The notes under the pieces were generated by a model that was not told the DNA's origin, did no database searches, and saw only the letters and a list, made by a program, of their open reading frames with translations. The translations under genes were made by a program, and so were the position numbers. Source: DASZMJ01 sp035551935 (GTDB taxonomy: Bacteria; Planctomycetota; Planctomycetia; Isosphaerales; Isosphaeraceae). Taken from it: a DNA stretch of 17,541 nt. Positions within the stretch are counted from its first letter, which is position 1. Every line of letters starts with the position of its first letter. Where the stretch lies: positions 1-17,541 of the forward strand of contig DASZMJ010000440.1 in assembly GCA_035551935.1 (NCBI GenBank), written 5' to 3'. Below are positions 8,120 to 15,260 of the stretch, piece after piece.

Positions 8120-9366
8120 CTAACCAAGCCCCCCGCGCCGACCGCGCACAGTCCCGCCGCGAGGTAGGCCGCGGCGGTCGCGGCGATGGCGGGGCTGAGG
8201 CCGTAGCGGTCGCCGACGAGGCCGAGGGCCAGCGGCGCGAGCGAGCCGCCGGCCCAGCCGATCGTGTTCATGAGGCCCGCGGCGGTCCCGCGGACCGAGG
8301 GGTCCACGACGTCGTAGATCGACGCGAAGATGCTCGCGTCATAGACCCCCTTGCAGAGCCCGATGCCGATCAAGGCGGCGACCAGCACCGCGACCGTGCC
8401 CGACGTCCCCGCGACGAACACGCACGGCGCCCCGAGCAGGAGCGCGACCCCTTGCACTCGCATCCGTCCCCCCGATCGATGCCGGGCCGAGGCATCGCCG
8501 AGCGCCCCGCCGATCAGGGCGCCGACGAGGCTCGCCATCGGGAAGAAGAACGTGCCGATCGTCGCCGAGGTCAGCAGGTCGGTCTGGAACCGCTGGAACA
8601 CGAATGTGGGGAGCCAGGTCATCAGCGCCATCGCCACGAAGTTCGCCCCGGCGAACGCCAGCAAGAGCGCGCAGGCCGACGGATGGCGGAGGATGGAACG
8701 GAGGTCGTCGAGGGGCCGTCGCCTGTCGCCGCCGATGGCATCGTCTCGAGGCCAATCTTCATGCTTCACCTTCCCGTCACTCGCCCCGCGCGGGGCCTCG
8801 ACGAGGAGGAACCAGAGCAGCCCCGCGTAAACGAACCCGGCCAAGCCGAGGGCCCAGAAGGGTTGCCGCCAGCCGTAACGATCGGCCAGGAAGCCGGCCA
8901 GGATGCCGCCGCCGGCCGTGCCGACGTAGACGCTCGTCTGGTGCAGGCTCATCGCCCGCGATCGAGATTCCCGCGGGTGGTAGTCCGCCAGCAGCGACAT
9001 CGACGCCGGGAAGTAGCACGACTCGCCCAGCCCCTCGGCCGCGCGGAGCCAGAACAACGGCAGGAAACCGACCGCCGAGCCCGTCGCCGCGCAGATCAAA
9101 CTCCAGAACGCCAGGCCCCCGACGATCAACGCCCGCCTCGGCCAACGATCGACGATCGCCCCCGCGAACGGCGCCGCCAAGGCGTACACGACCATGAACG
9201 CCGAGCCGAGCATCCCGAGCCGGGTCAGCGACAGGCCCCATTCCTGCGCCAATTCCGGGAAGACCGACATCAGCGCCTGCCGGTCGGCGTAGTTGAAGAA
9301 CCCGCACGCCCAGAGCAAGGCCACGACTTGCCAGCGATATCCGGGGCCTCCTCGAAACCGAACCAT
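8092..9366 (-). CDS. MFS transporter
   Basis: 424 aa from ATG 9366, with GAGGG 7 nt upstream. About twelve hydrophobic segments alternate with short loops, the layout of a major facilitator permease of the inner membrane. FNYADRQAL at 24-32 in helix 1 and the motif-A loop VDRWPRRAL at 72-80 support it; NYADR-type helix-1 motifs occur in Spinster-like and in anion/sugar-acid (hexuronate, glucarate) symporter groups. The cytoplasmic mid-loop (about 190-220) is charged, as expected. The C-terminus RESNRR and the stop codon lie within the arm of the 8002-8119 palindrome, so the tail is repeat-derived. Next to an enzyme that makes glucuronate, uptake or exchange of a sugar acid or cyclitol is a reasonable guess, but the substrate cannot be read from sequence. 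Confidence 0.9.
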   Translation of the reverse strand: MVRFRGGPGYRWQVVALLWACGFFNYADRQALMSVFPELAQEWGLSLTRLGMLGSAFMVVYALAAPFAGAIVDRWPRRALIVGGLAFWSLICAATGSAVGFLPLFWLRAAEGLGESCYFPASMSLLADYHPRESRSRAMSLHQTSVYVGTAGGGILAGFLADRYGWRQPFWALGLAGFVYAGLLWFLLVEAPRGASDGKVKHEDWPRDDAIGGDRRRPLDDLRSILRHPSACALLLAFAGANFVAMALMTWLPTFVFQRFQTDLLTSATIGTFFFPMASLVGALIGGALGDASARHRSGGRMRVQGVALLLGAPCVFVAGTSGTVAVLVAALIGIGLCKGVYDASIFASIYDVVDPSVRGTAAGLMNTIGWAGGSLAPLALGLVGDRYGLSPAIAATAAAYLAAGLCAVGAGGLVRGGRESNRR

Positions 9367-9420
9367 CGGTCGGCCCTCGATCCAGGCTCCATGGCGGACG
9401 TTTCCACCAAGATGCGGGTT

Positions 9421-9735
9421 CTACCAGCGTCTCTCGTAGTGTTTGGACATCCGGAAATGCTGATCCGCTTTTGCTTTGTAGACAGGTACTTTCGCCCTGG
9501 AACGACGGGACCTGGCCCGATGCTCCGTCTCATCAAGGGCACAGGTCGAGGCGTAGAATTCCGCATCCTGGTTCGCGGCCGTTACCTTCTCGAGCCAGAA
9601 CTGACCTTCCTGGGCGTGGAAGGCGGCCCGCCTTCGGAAGAGAGACCACCGCAGGTTCATCGCGAGCCCGAAGGCGATCACAGCCACCAATGCCATCAGC
9701 GCTCGGACACTGATTCGGACTCTCTTCCGCCACAT
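9421..9735 (-). CDS. Small membrane-anchored protein, unknown function
   Basis: 104 aa from ATG 9735, with GGAG about 10 nt upstream. The N-terminus MWRKRVRISVRALMALVAVIA has a positive patch followed by one membrane span (about 11-26), a signature shared by many short uncharacterised planctomycete proteins. The remainder is soluble, rich in Ala, Arg and Lys, and probably helical. It sits 27 bp after the sialidase-like gene and 54 bp before the MFS gene on the same strand, so co-transcription is likely. No enzymatic motif is seen. Confidence 0.65.
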   Translation of the reverse strand: MWRKRVRISVRALMALVAVIAFGLAMNLRWSLFRRRAAFHAQEGQFWLEKVTAANQDAEFYASTCALDETEHRARSRRSRAKVPVYKAKADQHFRMSKHYERRW

Positions 9736-9762
9736 CCGTTCGACTCCACGACATCTCTCGAC

Positions 9763-10941
9763 TCAAGGGTTGGGATCGCCCGCCCGAATCCAAGCCTCGT
9801 CGAACCGCGCGTGGACGATCGTGCTGCCGTCGGGCAACGAGCCCCGCGTGTAAGTTACATGAATGATTCCATCATAAGCTTGAATAATCGATGGATAATG
9901 ATAGTGACCATGCCCCGGCTCGTGCTTCTCGATGTGGCGCGACCATTTCCAGGTCCGCCCCTCGTCGTCCGACAGGCGGACGACCAGCGAATGCCGGCCG
10001 CGCTCGGTGTCGTTGGCGACGAGGGCCCAATTCCCGCTCGCGAGCCGGAGGGCCTCGAGGCCGGAGCCGGGGTTGGGCATGTCGGAATCGACGACGGGGG
10101 ACCAGGAGATCCCGTCATCCTTGGATGTGCTCAAACGGATGTGGCGGCGGGGGCCGTTGTCGCGCATGAAGGCGACGACGGTACCGTCGCGGCGCTGGAC
10201 GAGGCTGGGCTGGATGTTGCCGAAGCCGATCATCGGCGTGCCCGGCGTCCAACCGGCCCCGCGGTCGTCGCTGCGGAGGACGATCGAGCACGAGAACGTG
10301 TCCGAATACAACGGGAGCAGCCACCGGCCCGACGCGAGCACCGTCGGATGCACCCGAGGCATCCAGCCGAGCCGCTGATAGAGAGGGTCGCGGGCGCGGT
10401 CGAGCAGGCGATCGGAGCGAGTCTCATCGATGGGGATTTGCTGGTTTTTGAGGCCGTTGAGGGCTTCGGTCATGGCCGCGTCGAAGCCGACGGGGGTGAC
10501 GTGGAGCACCCCTTCGCGGACCCAGGCCGGCGGTCGGGGTGCGGCCGGCACGTCCCTGGCCACGGCGAACTTGAGCAGGGCGCCTTCCCAGCGGTGGTCG
10601 AGGATGGTCGGATAGAAGAGCCAGAAGGTGCCGTCGGGCGCGGCGAAGAGGGCGGGGTTGCAGTCGGGATAGCCGGGCGTGTCGGCGAGCCGGAAGCGGG
10701 GCCCCCAGATTCCTTCGGCGTGATCGAACCGCGCCCCCTGGATCTCGACGTCGTCGGCCTGGCGCTCGCCCGAGCCGCTGTACCAGGCCGCGAACAGGTC
10801 GCCGCCTGGCAGCTCGACGACGCACGAGGCGTGGTTGTGCTTGTGCTCGGGCGGGAAGATCGCCACCTTCGACAACGCCGGCCCGTCGGCCCGCGCGGCC
10901 GTTGTCAGGGCGAGTGCGAGGATCACGGACTGGATCGTCAT
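9763..10941 (-). CDS. Secreted sialidase-like (BNR/Asp-box) protein
   Basis: 392 aa from ATG 10941, preceded by a G-rich ribosome binding site. Residues 1-18 (MTIQSVILALALTTAARA) form a signal peptide, so it acts outside the cytoplasm. The rest is a six-bladed beta-propeller of the BNR_2 sialidase superfamily, with three Asp-boxes: SDDRGAGW (224-231), SKDDGISW (273-280) and SDDEGRTW (324-331). The N-terminal HNHASCVVELPGGDLFAAWY (35-54) and the PGHGHYHYPSIIQAYDGIIH region (342-361) are typical of the planctomycete/Bacteroidetes branch annotated as exo-alpha-sialidase. True sialic acid hydrolysis is not assured, because relatives with this fold act on other acidic sugars and I cannot place the arginine triad with confidence. 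It is the first gene of a likely operon with the 104-aa protein and the MFS transporter. Confidence 0.85.
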   Translation of the reverse strand: MTIQSVILALALTTAARADGPALSKVAIFPPEHKHNHASCVVELPGGDLFAAWYSGSGERQADDVEIQGARFDHAEGIWGPRFRLADTPGYPDCNPALFAAPDGTFWLFYPTILDHRWEGALLKFAVARDVPAAPRPPAWVREGVLHVTPVGFDAAMTEALNGLKNQQIPIDETRSDRLLDRARDPLYQRLGWMPRVHPTVLASGRWLLPLYSDTFSCSIVLRSDDRGAGWTPGTPMIGFGNIQPSLVQRRDGTVVAFMRDNGPRRHIRLSTSKDDGISWSPVVDSDMPNPGSGLEALRLASGNWALVANDTERGRHSLVVRLSDDEGRTWKWSRHIEKHEPGHGHYHYPSIIQAYDGIIHVTYTRGSLPDGSTIVHARFDEAWIRAGDPNP

Positions 10942-11021
10942 CGACGGGCCCCCCGGGGGTTGGCGGCGACGAGATCAGGTTCGTCGAGCCGGGGGCGGGA
11001 GTCAAGCGGGGGAGGGGGAGG

Positions 11022-11043
11022 TTTCACCACAAAGGTACAAAGG
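11022..11043. repeat. Short ACAAAGG tandem, copy of a likely dispersed repeat
   Basis: TTTCACCACAAAGGTACAAAGG holds two ACAAAGG units and opens an AT-rich stretch (11022-11080) in GC-rich surroundings, between the sialidase-like gene start and the stop of the next upstream gene. 'TTCACCACAAAGGCACAAAGG' style repeats are frequent in planctomycete intergenic DNA (general knowledge). Only one copy occurs in this window. Confidence 0.5.
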
Positions 11044-11076
11044 AAATGCAAGTTATTTCTTAAAAATCATGAAGAA

Positions 11077-12333
11077 TCATTCCTCGAACCGGGGCAACGG
11101 CCCGTCGAGCCCTCCGGGCAATCGCTTCAAGTACGGCCCGACGAGGGCCTCCCTCGACGGCGACGCGTGGCCGCCGTGCTCGCGACGATACAGTTGCTCG
11201 GCCACCGCGACGATCAGCCGCGCCCGCGCGGCGCGCTCGCGGACGATCACCTCCTCGCAGAGGTTCTCATGATCGAGGCCCATGTACAGGAATCGCGCGT
11301 ACGATGACGAGCGATACCATCGGATCAACCGCTCCGGCGGCAGCGTCCGTGCCGAGGCCGGCGCGTCGGCCGCGAGCGGGTAGAGGATCGGGTCGCCCTC
11401 CTCTCTCGGGAGCGGCCCGGGTCGCGATGCCCGCGGCTGGCTCGCCCAGGCGAGCCAGTTGGCGAGGATCAGGCGCAGGACCCGCTTGCTCCGCTCGGGC
11501 TCTTGCCGCATCGGCATCCAGGCGCGGTTCGTGGCCGGCGGCAGTCGACCGAGCAGGGGGAAGTCCGGGCCGACGTAGTTCGTCGGGTCGTCCCCGGCGG
11601 ACTTGATCGTATCTTGTAAATCCAAATATGTTGCTTTATAAAAATCAATCTCTTGAGGTACCACTTCATACATGGCGACGAGGTCCGCCAGCGCCCCGCG
11701 GAGCGTCTCCGCGTCGACGCGACCGTCGGCCGCCCAGCGCGTGATCGGCTCGGCGACGGCGGCCCGGAGACTGAGCTGGGACCGCCGATCGTGGGGCGGC
11801 ATCCCCCGCGTGACGTGCTCCGTCGACTGCAGGATCGCGCGATACCACCGCCACGCCCCGGCCATGTCGCCCGTCGCCCCGAGTCGCGACGCCTCCAGGG
11901 CCGCGAGCTCGGAGAAGTACCAGTTCTGGTACGGGTGCGGCAGGCCGGTCGTGGAGCAGTTCGGCTTCTCCGTCGCCTGGAACCAGAGGTCCAGGGCGGC
12001 ACGATCCGTCTCCAGGTCGCGACGCTTCGCCGGGTCGGCCTCCTCCCACCGCTGGATGTTCCATTCTCGACCCCGGCCGAACCAGATGACTCGCCGGAGC
12101 AGACCGCTCGCCCGCACGTAGTTCGGCGCCGCATCGTCTTCAGGCGCGACCTGGCGCGACCGCTCGAATTCCGCGACGTCGAACGGGTCGCCGATGTCGG
12201 GCAGGCCGGCGAGGCTCCAATTCCACCAGAGACCGAAACCGACCCAGCCGACCACGACGACGGCCGCGATCACGATCGCGTGCCGCACCCTGCGAGCCGC
12301 CCGTACCCGTCCCGTCCCGACCGCGATCGACAT
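11077..12333 (-). CDS. Single-span membrane protein of unknown function
   Basis: 418 aa. ATG 12333 is chosen because GGAGAAAGGGGG lies just upstream; an in-frame TTG at 12360 would place that site inside the coding region. The N-terminus is basic (RVRAARRVRHA) and is followed by one membrane span (about 17-37, AIVIAAVVVVGWVGFGLWW), leaving the rest probably outside the cytoplasm. The body is helical, Trp/Arg/Leu-rich, with no catalytic motif I recognise. The C-terminal RLIVAVAEQLYRREHGGHAS and GPYLKRLP resemble the tail of a common planctomycete family of unknown role. Codons 11608-11674 switch abruptly to AT-ending synonyms. It lies 59 bp downstream of the DUF1570 gene and 135 bp upstream of the sialidase-like gene. 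Confidence 0.75.
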   Translation of the reverse strand: MSIAVGTGRVRAARRVRHAIVIAAVVVVGWVGFGLWWNWSLAGLPDIGDPFDVAEFERSRQVAPEDDAAPNYVRASGLLRRVIWFGRGREWNIQRWEEADPAKRRDLETDRAALDLWFQATEKPNCSTTGLPHPYQNWYFSELAALEASRLGATGDMAGAWRWYRAILQSTEHVTRGMPPHDRRSQLSLRAAVAEPITRWAADGRVDAETLRGALADLVAMYEVVPQEIDFYKATYLDLQDTIKSAGDDPTNYVGPDFPLLGRLPPATNRAWMPMRQEPERSKRVLRLILANWLAWASQPRASRPGPLPREEGDPILYPLAADAPASARTLPPERLIRWYRSSSYARFLYMGLDHENLCEEVIVRERAARARLIVAVAEQLYRREHGGHASPSREALVGPYLKRLPGGLDGPLPRFEE

Positions 12334-12392
12334 ACTCGGCCCCCTTTCTCCGGGGGCCAACCTACTCCGAAGGCGTTCGTTTTGGCAAGCCC

Positions 12393-13928
12393 CTACGGCC
12401 CGGGCGATTCGGCGAGGAAGGTGAGCAGTTGGCGTTCGAGGGTGGGGTAGAGCGTGCCGAGGCGCTGGGCGAGCGATGGGGTGCCGGGGTTGTGGAGGCG
12501 GCCCTTGTAGGCGTCGCGGACGTAGGCGAGGAAGGGGTCGCGGTAGCGGCCGTGGTCGTATTGCATGAGGAATGTGGCGAGGGCGATGGCCTGGGCGTAG
12601 TGGAGGTAGACGGCGCCCCCGACCTCGGAGCGGAACACGTCCTTGTCCATGGCGATGAACCGACCGAGCGGGATCATCTCCCGATTCGACACCAATCGCT
12701 CGAGGGCGCGGGCCATGCGGGCGCCGACGCGGCCGCCGATCCGGAGCGAGCCGTCGGCCTGGGGCTCGACGGTCTCGAAGTAGGTGCCGAGTCCCTCGAA
12801 GACCCAGATGTTGCCGGGATTGCGGTCGAAGTGGCTGGCGCCGGCGGATTCGAAGAGGAGTTGATGAGAAACTTCATGATAGAGCGTCTCGGTCGCCTTG
12901 ATCTCGCCGCCGGGGTCGCGGAAGAAGAGGCTGGGCGCGGGGGCCTGCTTGCCGTTGGGGCCCGCGAAGCCGTCGTAATAGCCGAGGCTGTCGCCGGCGT
13001 CGACCCGCTTGCTGGCGAGGTAGGCGACGAATTGCTGGCGGTCGGCGAAGTAGTAGACCCGGTGCGGCGCCTGCTTCTTCGGCTCGGCCCCGCGGTAACG
13101 CAACGCCAGCGGGTGCAGCTCGGGGCCGATCACGTCGGCCATGAGGGCGAAGAAGGCGTCGTGGAAGTCCTCGAGGCGGCGGACGAAGGCGATCGCCTCG
13201 GCGAGCGGCACGTTGGCCTTGATCAGGAAGTGTTCGGTGGTGATCGACCAGGGGGTCGCGACGTTGGCCCGGATGGCGTCGGCCCGCTCGGCGGGGAGCC
13301 ACTCCGTCGGCTGGCCTTGCTTGAACGACCGGCCCGGCAGCTCGCCGCGGTCGAGGTGGGCGACCCACGACGCGTTGACCCAGCCGTAGGTCGGGTGCCG
13401 CATCCAGCCTTCCTTGAGCCGCTGCGACGCGAACCGGGTGGCCCAGCCGCCGTCATGTCGAACATAGCCCATCAGTCGGCGGGCCTCAGCGTGGTCGGGC
13501 TCGCGGGCGAGGACCCCGCGCAGGCAGGCATCGGCCAGGGCGAGCCTCTCCTTGGCCGCGGCTCGGCCGGCGAGGTCGAAGAGCGCCTTGGCGGTCCGCG
13601 ACCGTATGGCTTCGGCCTCGGCCGGCAACGTCGGCACGCTCGCCAGGCCCGGCTTCGCCGCCGGCACGACCTCGGACAGCGGGACGAATCGGGTCGGACC
13701 GTCCTTCGGCTCGGCCGGCTCGACCTGCTTGCGGACCCGTTCCGCCTCCTCGCCCTTGCCCGCGGCGGCGAGAGTCTCGGCGAGCCTGGCGAGGCGCCCC
13801 GACTCGTCGTCGATGACCTTCTGGCGCTCGTCCTTCAGGGCTGCGACGGCCTTCAGGTCCGCCATGTGGAACGCCGGCGGCACCTGCCCGCCGATCGCCA
13901 GGGCCAGCAGCCAAGCACTCGCGAACAT
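12393..13928 (-). CDS. DUF1570 family putative zinc metallopeptidase
   Basis: 511 aa from ATG 13928, preceded by a purine-rich GGAGCGGGGGG; the frame extends to 14216 but that would overrun the divergent gene at 14059. A short hydrophobic N-terminus (1-15, MFASAWLLALAIGGQ) suggests export. Residues 25-75 are Ala/Glu/Lys-rich and coiled-coil-like, and a TPR-like stretch follows (about 110-150). The DUF1570 part (about 230-490) has the gluzincin-type zinc motif HEVSH (351-355; H351, E352, H355) and a downstream acidic residue in WVFEGLGTYFE (E378) that would be the third ligand. A complete HExxH...E set implies an active peptidase, although no substrate is known for the family. Divergent from the small gene at 14059, with a 130-bp shared upstream region. 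Confidence 0.85.
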   Translation of the reverse strand: MFASAWLLALAIGGQVPPAFHMADLKAVAALKDERQKVIDDESGRLARLAETLAAAGKGEEAERVRKQVEPAEPKDGPTRFVPLSEVVPAAKPGLASVPTLPAEAEAIRSRTAKALFDLAGRAAAKERLALADACLRGVLAREPDHAEARRLMGYVRHDGGWATRFASQRLKEGWMRHPTYGWVNASWVAHLDRGELPGRSFKQGQPTEWLPAERADAIRANVATPWSITTEHFLIKANVPLAEAIAFVRRLEDFHDAFFALMADVIGPELHPLALRYRGAEPKKQAPHRVYYFADRQQFVAYLASKRVDAGDSLGYYDGFAGPNGKQAPAPSLFFRDPGGEIKATETLYHEVSHQLLFESAGASHFDRNPGNIWVFEGLGTYFETVEPQADGSLRIGGRVGARMARALERLVSNREMIPLGRFIAMDKDVFRSEVGGAVYLHYAQAIALATFLMQYDHGRYRDPFLAYVRDAYKGRLHNPGTPSLAQRLGTLYPTLERQLLTFLAESPGP

Positions 13929-14058
13929 CCCCACACCCCCCGCTCCAAGCCGCTTGGTTCGCCCGAACGTGGTCTGGACCCTTTCGCCGGTTCCGGCCAG
14001 AATGCGCGACCGGAAGACGGAGAACGGTCGCGGTACGAACCGGAAAGGAGTCCGACCC
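13929..14058. promoter_or_regulatory. Divergent upstream region of the DUF1570 and 14059 genes
   Basis: This 130-bp gap must hold the promoters for both directions. It contains a 12-bp palindrome GTTCGCCCGAAC (13957-13968; 5-bp arms, 2-nt centre) and several CCGG-centred short palindromes, which could be operators. No convincing sigma-70 -35/-10 pair was found on either strand, which is common in GC-rich planctomycetes. Confidence 0.4.
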
Positions 14059-14580
14059 ATGCCGGCGCCCGGACGAACGACGCTGCCGACGCTCGTGACG
14101 CTCGTGATCGGCCTGGCCATCGGCTGGGCCGTGGCCACCGTCAGCACCCCGACGTTGAAGGCCGGGGGGGTCGATCGGGTCGACGACTGGGCCGTGGCCT
14201 CGGGCCGGATCCTCAACCAGTTTACCGGCCCGAACCGGCCGGCGCTCGTCCAGGACGCGATCTATCTCCTCAACTATAACGGCGGCTATCTGATGGCCGC
14301 CATCCCCGCCGCCCGCTACAGCGGCACGGGCATGCAGGTGCTGAGCGACTTCGCCGAACGCGACCTGATGGCCGACTTCCAGCTCGCCCCCAACGCCGAC
14401 GCCCACTTCCTGATGGCCACCGGCCAGACGATGGAAGGCTGGGAGCCCCTGATCGTCTTCGAGACCAAGACCCGCCAGGTCGCCACCTACCGCGTCTCGA
14501 CCGTCTCCCCGACCCAGCCCGGCAAGCCCCGCTTCGACCTCCTCGAGCGCCGCCCGATCCGCAGCCAGGCGGGGCGGTGA
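14059..14580 (+). CDS. Small membrane-anchored protein, unknown function
   Basis: 173 aa from ATG 14059, with GGAAAGGAG 8 nt upstream, the clearest ribosome binding site of the plus-strand genes; the open frame continues back to 13552 only as a shadow of the DUF1570 gene. One membrane span at about 8-27 (TLPTLVTLVIGLAIGWAVAT) anchors a beta-rich extracytoplasmic part with phrases such as DAIYLLNYNGGYLMAAIP and AHFLMATGQTMEGWEPLIVFE. The family looks planctomycete-specific and I recognise no function. Divergent transcription with the DUF1570 peptidase may mean joint control. Confidence 0.8.
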   Translation: MPAPGRTTLPTLVTLVIGLAIGWAVATVSTPTLKAGGVDRVDDWAVASGRILNQFTGPNRPALVQDAIYLLNYNGGYLMAAIPAARYSGTGMQVLSDFAERDLMADFQLAPNADAHFLMATGQTMEGWEPLIVFETKTRQVATYRVSTVSPTQPGKPRFDLLERRPIRSQAGR

Positions 14581-14594
14581 TGGAGCGGACGATC

Positions 14595-14640
14595 GAGGCC
14601 AATAGGGCCTGAAGGCCGGACGGCAGGGATTGCCGTCCGC
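14595..14640 (+). terminator. Possible hairpin terminator after the 14059 gene
   Basis: Fifteen bases past the stop come two stems: AGGCC/GGCCT (14596-14610) and GGACGGCA/TGCCGTCC (14618-14625 with 14631-14638, 5-nt loop). There is no U-tract, so an intrinsic terminator is only possible, not shown. Confidence 0.35.
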
Positions 14641-15110
14641 TCTCACCCGAAATCCGGATGTGCCGCGGGAATCCCGCCCGCGAGTCCTGCCCGGGCGGCG
14701 GCGCCTTGAACGACCGGACCCCGGCGGAGTTCGCGGTCACTTGGGTGAGGTATGTGTCGATCGATCCCGACCCGACCGATGCGCCATCGACGGAACCGAC
14801 GGACAAGGCACTCCCATAACGGCTGGACCAAGAATCGGGGAGCAGGCCAGGAGCGGTACTTGGGCTGGAGCGGGGGCGACGGGGCATGGGCGAACCCTAT
14901 CAAGTCCGGCGATAGAGGAGTACAATGGTACTACCTTTCGGACTTCCGGGCCGCGCCGCCGACCATCGGTGGGTACACGCAACGCGTGTTCGGCGTGGTG
15001 TTTACGGTCAGGGTCCCTTCGTGGACACGTATCGAACCATCCTGCTGGCGCCAAGCCCCGAGGTTGCGGCCGTCCTCCGTTCCCTTCAGGAGGTGGATCT
15101 CGTAGCATAG
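14628..15110 (+). pseudogene. Frame-switching coding debris with an IS3-transposase-like string
   Basis: No single frame looks coding across this stretch, but adjoining segments do. Frame A (codons from 14628, with an ATG at 14658) runs to TAA 14817-14819 with high GC3 and includes ALNDRTPAEFAVTW, which resembles the C-terminal '(S/A)L..RTPaEFA' of IS3-type OrfB transposases. A frame one base later then reads GWTKNRGAGQERYLGWS and QWYYLSDFRA to about 15015. The first frame resumes as GPFVDTYRTILLAPSPEVAA, ending at TAG 15108-15110. One extra base near 14817 and one missing base near 15014 would join them. The alternative is one small real gene at 14925-15110 (61 aa), which has AGAGGAG 4 nt upstream of its ATG. 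I favour decayed coding sequence; no function is assignable. Confidence 0.4.
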
Positions 15111-15165
15111 CTGGGACTTGGGACCATCTCCCACAAATCTAGGGATACACGGGGCCCGGCAGCCC

Positions 15166-15240
15166 ATGTCAGAACACGACTCCCGCCCCGATTTCGATCC
15201 CGGGGAGTTCCGCTACGCGGTGGCAAAGTACGTCAGGTTA
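15166..15240 (+). pseudogene. 5' fragment of an IS-interrupted gene
   Basis: ATG 15166 opens 25 codons (MSEHDSRPDF...AKYVRL) that run straight into the left end of the IS4 element. Removing the IS and one copy of its target duplication joins them in frame to the segment from 16780 (LIRARWRDDP...). The ribosome binding site is weak (GGGGCCCGG at 15151-15159). No domain is recognisable in the fragment. Confidence 0.7.
15230..15240. repeat. Target site duplication, left copy (11 bp)
   Basis: ACGTCAGGTTA immediately left of the IS terminal repeat is identical to 16769-16779 on the right. Eleven bp is within the usual size range for IS4-family insertions. Confidence 0.95.
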
Positions 15241-15260
15241 GAATGGCACTCGGATTTTCA

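Noticed and set aside
177..11307. Very long plus-strand open frames opposite the minus-strand genes (for example 1503-3761, 4370-7000, 8026-11307)
   Set aside because: They mirror real genes, have proline/arginine/alanine-rich low-complexity translations without motifs, and arise because stop codons are rare in GC-saturated DNA.
12334..12360. TTG start for the 418-aa protein
   Set aside because: The purine-rich ribosome binding site lies between this TTG and ATG 12333, so ATG is preferred.
13929..14216. Longer N-terminus for the DUF1570 protein
   Set aside because: It would overlap the start of the divergent 14059 gene and remove the only hydrophobic leader from the N-terminus.
14630..15142. 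A 170-aa plus-strand open frame
   Set aside because: Its translation is Arg/Gly/Pro-rich and lacks coding-like third-position bias; the other two frames in this stretch look more protein-like.
15241..15254. Relation between the IS terminal repeat (GGCACTCGG) and the CAGCACTCGGCACT repeats at 190-244
   Set aside because: Only about nine bases are shared, with no other IS sequence near 190-244; probably coincidence.
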